From contig JAAAVE010000224.1 in assembly GCA_015679605.1 (NCBI GenBank), forward strand, positions 4,334-25,885: a DNA stretch of 21,552 nucleotides, read 5' to 3'. The DNA comes from Podila epigama. Its lineage: Eukaryota; Mortierellomycota; Mortierellomycetes; Mortierellales; Mortierellaceae. Positions 18,564 through 21,552 of this stretch are shown one piece after another (position 1 is the first letter of the stretch; every line of letters starts with the position of its first letter). Position numbers and translations under genes: made by a program. The notes beneath the pieces were generated by a model, which was not told the DNA's origin, ran no database searches, and saw nothing but the letters and a program-made list of their open reading frames with translations.

Positions 18564-21446
18564 ATGAGCCTCTTATCCTCGATCGATAAGCTCAAGTTGC
18601 TGGTCTTCTTGTGCCTTCTCATTCCAACACTCTGGTTGTCATTCGAGGGTTACATCACCTGGATCTGGAAGCGCGAATACATCTTTATCCTCAATAATCG
18701 CGACTACCTCACGACCGCTTTCTTCCTCGTGCCCTGGATTATTGGCCATTTGGCCACCATCTGGGGCCACCACTTTCGATGTGAACGCGAGTTTCAGCAT
18801 AGCATCGCCAAGGTAACCACACCTGCCTCGGTCGTCCAAAAGATATCGCTCTGGGAGCGCCACGTCTTTTTGGGCTACACTGTCAAATACTGGATTCTGG
18901 TCGGTGCTCTCACCTTCATGAAGATAGGCTGGGTCCTCGTATCAGTCCTTGGCCGGTATAAAAAGTACTTTGACCGGTATGAAGTCTATGGTGCTCTTGG
19001 CTGTAAGTATTGTTGTTCATTTTACCACGCATGTTTTTACTCGTTCTCGTGTCTGCATCTTTCATGGTTAATTCAGATGCCTATCCTAATCATGAATCTC
19101 TTCACCAGTGATCATTGGTACAACTGGCGGGTTTGCTGCTATTGCGTCCTGTGGTTTGATTCTCTTCCTTGTTCTGCGACGCTCCATGCTTCACGCTTTG
19201 GGCTTTACATATGCCGAGATCCTGCCCTTGCATCGATGGCTAGGTGTCGCCATTGTGTTCTGGTCAACCATCCACACCATCGGATACATCATGTATTTCG
19301 ATTGGGACAATACCCTGAGCGAGGAAATCAACTTTAGTGACAAGGATCGCACTACCATGAACATTTGTGGCTGCATTGCCCTTGTAAGTCTTTTAATCTT
19401 TTTGTACTTTTCGTTGTCAAGAAAATAACCATTACTTGAATAATCCCTTCTCAGTACTGAACTTGCGTTCCTACTCCCACAGGGTGCACTTTTCATCATG
19501 TCGATAGCATCCATTCCTCAGGTTCGCCGCCAATTCTACAGATTCTTTATGGGACTTCATCGTGTCATGTCCGTGATTTTCTTGCTTGGTACCATTGTCC
19601 ACTTTCCGTACTATATGATATGGTATTACCTCTTGCCAAGTGTTGTCCTCTTCCTCGTCGACCGATTCGTCCCCAAGATGATGCAGCGTCGAGCAATTTT
19701 GCCCGAGGCCACCTGCACTCTCAATGCCGACGCCGACATTGTTCGCATGACTTTTACGTCGCCAGAGCCGATGAAGCCTTACTACCCTGGAGATTACATC
19801 CTTGTCGAGATCCCAGAACTTGGCCTTTTGTATCACCCGTTCACTATTGCTTCCTACTGGCCTGAAGACCCTTACTCGATCACATTGTTCATTCGCACAT
19901 ACAACGAGAACAAGGGTAGCTGGACAGGAGACCTGGCCAAGCTTTGTGGGTCTGAAGACAAGAGAATCCGAATCAAGGCTAACATTGATGGTGTCTTTGG
20001 AGACCGTCGACATGACTACCTCAAATCCGAAGTTTTGGTCATGTTTGCTGGTAAGTGTCTATCCCCGGACTCGATTTTTTATTTTGTGCTCATGTGGAAC
20101 TTGTGCCCTGCATTTTGTTTGTTTTTTTTTATTGTCAAGTCTAATCGCCTGTTGTGTAACAAACATTGATTGTCTGTGTCCATTTCTTTTGTTTTTCGTG
20201 TGCTTTAGCCGGTGCTGCCATTACAACATTCATGGCACTAATTAAGGCTATTGCTGCTCAGATTGCAGCATCAAAAGATCCACTGAGGATGCAACTCCAT
20301 CTGATCTGCACGTTCCGTACCCGGAGTGAACTCCATGCCTATGGCTCTTTCCTGCACCAGATCACACGCGATCCTCGGTTCACGTCTTGGCTCCATGTCG
20401 AGATTTACGTCTCGCGTCCAGATAAAGTCCGGACGCTCATGGGTACACATGCTCATGTCATCAAGAATGATATTGTCGTGCCCCCACAATCGATTGAGAG
20501 AGCAAGCAAAAAGAAAAAGTCTGCCAAGCGCTTTGCATCCCTGAAAAGGACTGGCACTTTGCTCCTCCGTCGTGCACTCTCTGGTCGTACAATCGTTGAA
20601 TCAACCGGTTCTGAAAAGAAGGAAGAAGAGATTGGCTCCAAGAACCTGCATCATCATCAACAGAGTTTTACTGTCGCTGGTTCTCATATCCGTTCAGACT
20701 CGGTTGACACGATTGTTGATCAAGACGACGATGTTCTTCAATCTGATCGTCTTGCCTCTACAGTCTCAGGCGAGATCACCGCCGAGGAGGAAGAAGAAGA
20801 GCCTCGACAGGCGCATCTTGCGACTCGTGAGATGACCTATAACGACAAGCAGCTGCCTCGATTCCAAGATGCTCAGTCCACGTCGGTGGCGACACAGATG
20901 GCCAAGCTGGAGCTGATGGTCACATCCATTCTAATTTTGGTGCCATTGGCGTTCTGGTACATGCTCCGCGCGGTCAAGTTTGAAGGTGGGGTGCATTATT
21001 GCGATGTCCGTGGCAAGATGAACGCGACTCAGATGAAGATCTGTTATGGCTCGTATACAACCGTGCCAGCTTTTGGTCATATTATCGTTCTTTCTATTGG
21101 CGGCTATATTGCACTCTGGCTCGCTCGACGCGCTTTGCTCCGTAGCCGGGTGGACCTTGAATCGAATACGGGTATGCCGTACCCTGATGTTGCGATCGAG
21201 GACGAGAAGCTGACGGTGGAGGATGGTAACTGGGATGAAGGCGATGTTGAGTATTCGGTCGGACGGATGAACATTAAGCAGATCATCCAACGGTTTATGG
21301 AGAGTGAGATTGGTTTGCCGGGCAAGGATCGCGGACTGGTCACAGTGTTTGGAGGAGGGCCTGAAGCGTTTGTTGCCCACGTGGAGAAACAAATCCATGC
21401 GTCGAAATGGGCGGTTGATTTTCAAAAGGAGACATGGGCGCCATAG
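18564..21446 (+). CDS. Ferric reductase (FRE/FRO family transmembrane flavocytochrome)
   Basis: Four exons: 18564-19002, 19109-19383, 19483-20050, 20209-21446 (839 aa; phases 1, 0, 1 close). Such enzymes pass electrons from NAD(P)H through FAD and two haems across a membrane to reduce Fe3+ or Cu2+ chelates for uptake. Hydrophobic N-terminal segments at about 11-32 and 49-68 precede the ferric-reductase core. That core carries two perfect HX13H haem pairs, H188/H202 and H264/H278. FAD binding is marked by HPFTIAS (356-362), and the NAD(P)H lobe by AAGAAITTF (427-435) and the C-terminal FGGGPEAFV (about 808-816). Between these, residues about 515-640 are a polar, acidic and basic linker. Two further hydrophobic segments (about 663-680 and 713-731) flank a loop with C692, N699-A-T and C706. 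The two membrane segments within the reductase lobe recall plant FRO enzymes. Substrate and membrane location (surface or vacuole) are not determined by sequence. Confidence 0.93.
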
Positions 21447-21552
21447 AAATGAATTGTAAATTTAATTTATTGAAAAAGTATAAAGCATGGAAAAGTATTA
21501 TCATTCTACTCGTTTGTTCGCATGCTGGTTTGTCTTTGTGTCTTTGTACGTA

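Overview
The window looks like nuclear DNA of an early-diverging filamentous fungus, probably a Mucoromycota or Mortierella-type genome. This is inferred from intron-split genes with GT-AG introns, poly-T tracts in introns and UTRs, abundant microsatellites and the set of orthologues. No rRNA, tRNA, CRISPR array or complete transposon was seen. Exon structures below were built by hand from splice sites and reading-frame phase; every full-length model closes in frame.

Layout, left to right. (1) 75-356 (+): last exon of a DUF4743/NUDIX hydrolase. (2) 563-3568 (-): a four-exon gene for a signal-anchored protein with a bacterial-type poly(ADP-ribose) glycohydrolase (PARG) fold and a long acidic tail; its active-site loop looks degenerate. 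(3) 4607-6709 (+): a five-exon gene of unknown function. (4) 7071-10656 (-): an eight-exon RCO1/PHF12 orthologue, the double-PHD subunit of the Rpd3S histone deacetylase complex. (5) 10657-13479: a 2.8 kb gene-poor gap with CA-rich sequence and a 53-bp tandem duplication. (6) 13480-15008 (+): SURF1/SHY1, a cytochrome c oxidase assembly factor, five exons. (7) 15204-15888 (-): the last three exons of ALG10; the N-terminal two thirds could not be found. (8) 17562-17786 (-): CMC4, a small twin-CX9C mitochondrial protein. (9) 18564-21446 (+): a ferric reductase with two HX13H haem motifs and FAD and NAD(P)H lobes.

Most neighbours are convergent or divergent pairs. Two genes serve mitochondrial cytochrome oxidase or intermembrane-space biology (SURF1, CMC4), and CMC4 is divergent from the ferric reductase. 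Their shared 778-bp upstream region carries six copies of TTGACAG, the strongest regulatory signal I see. I see no obvious multi-gene system. The most unusual items are the membrane-anchored PARG-like protein with a substituted catalytic Glu, the ALG10 gene lacking its 5' end, the TTGACAG cluster, and the two membrane segments inside the ferric reductase NAD(P)H lobe.
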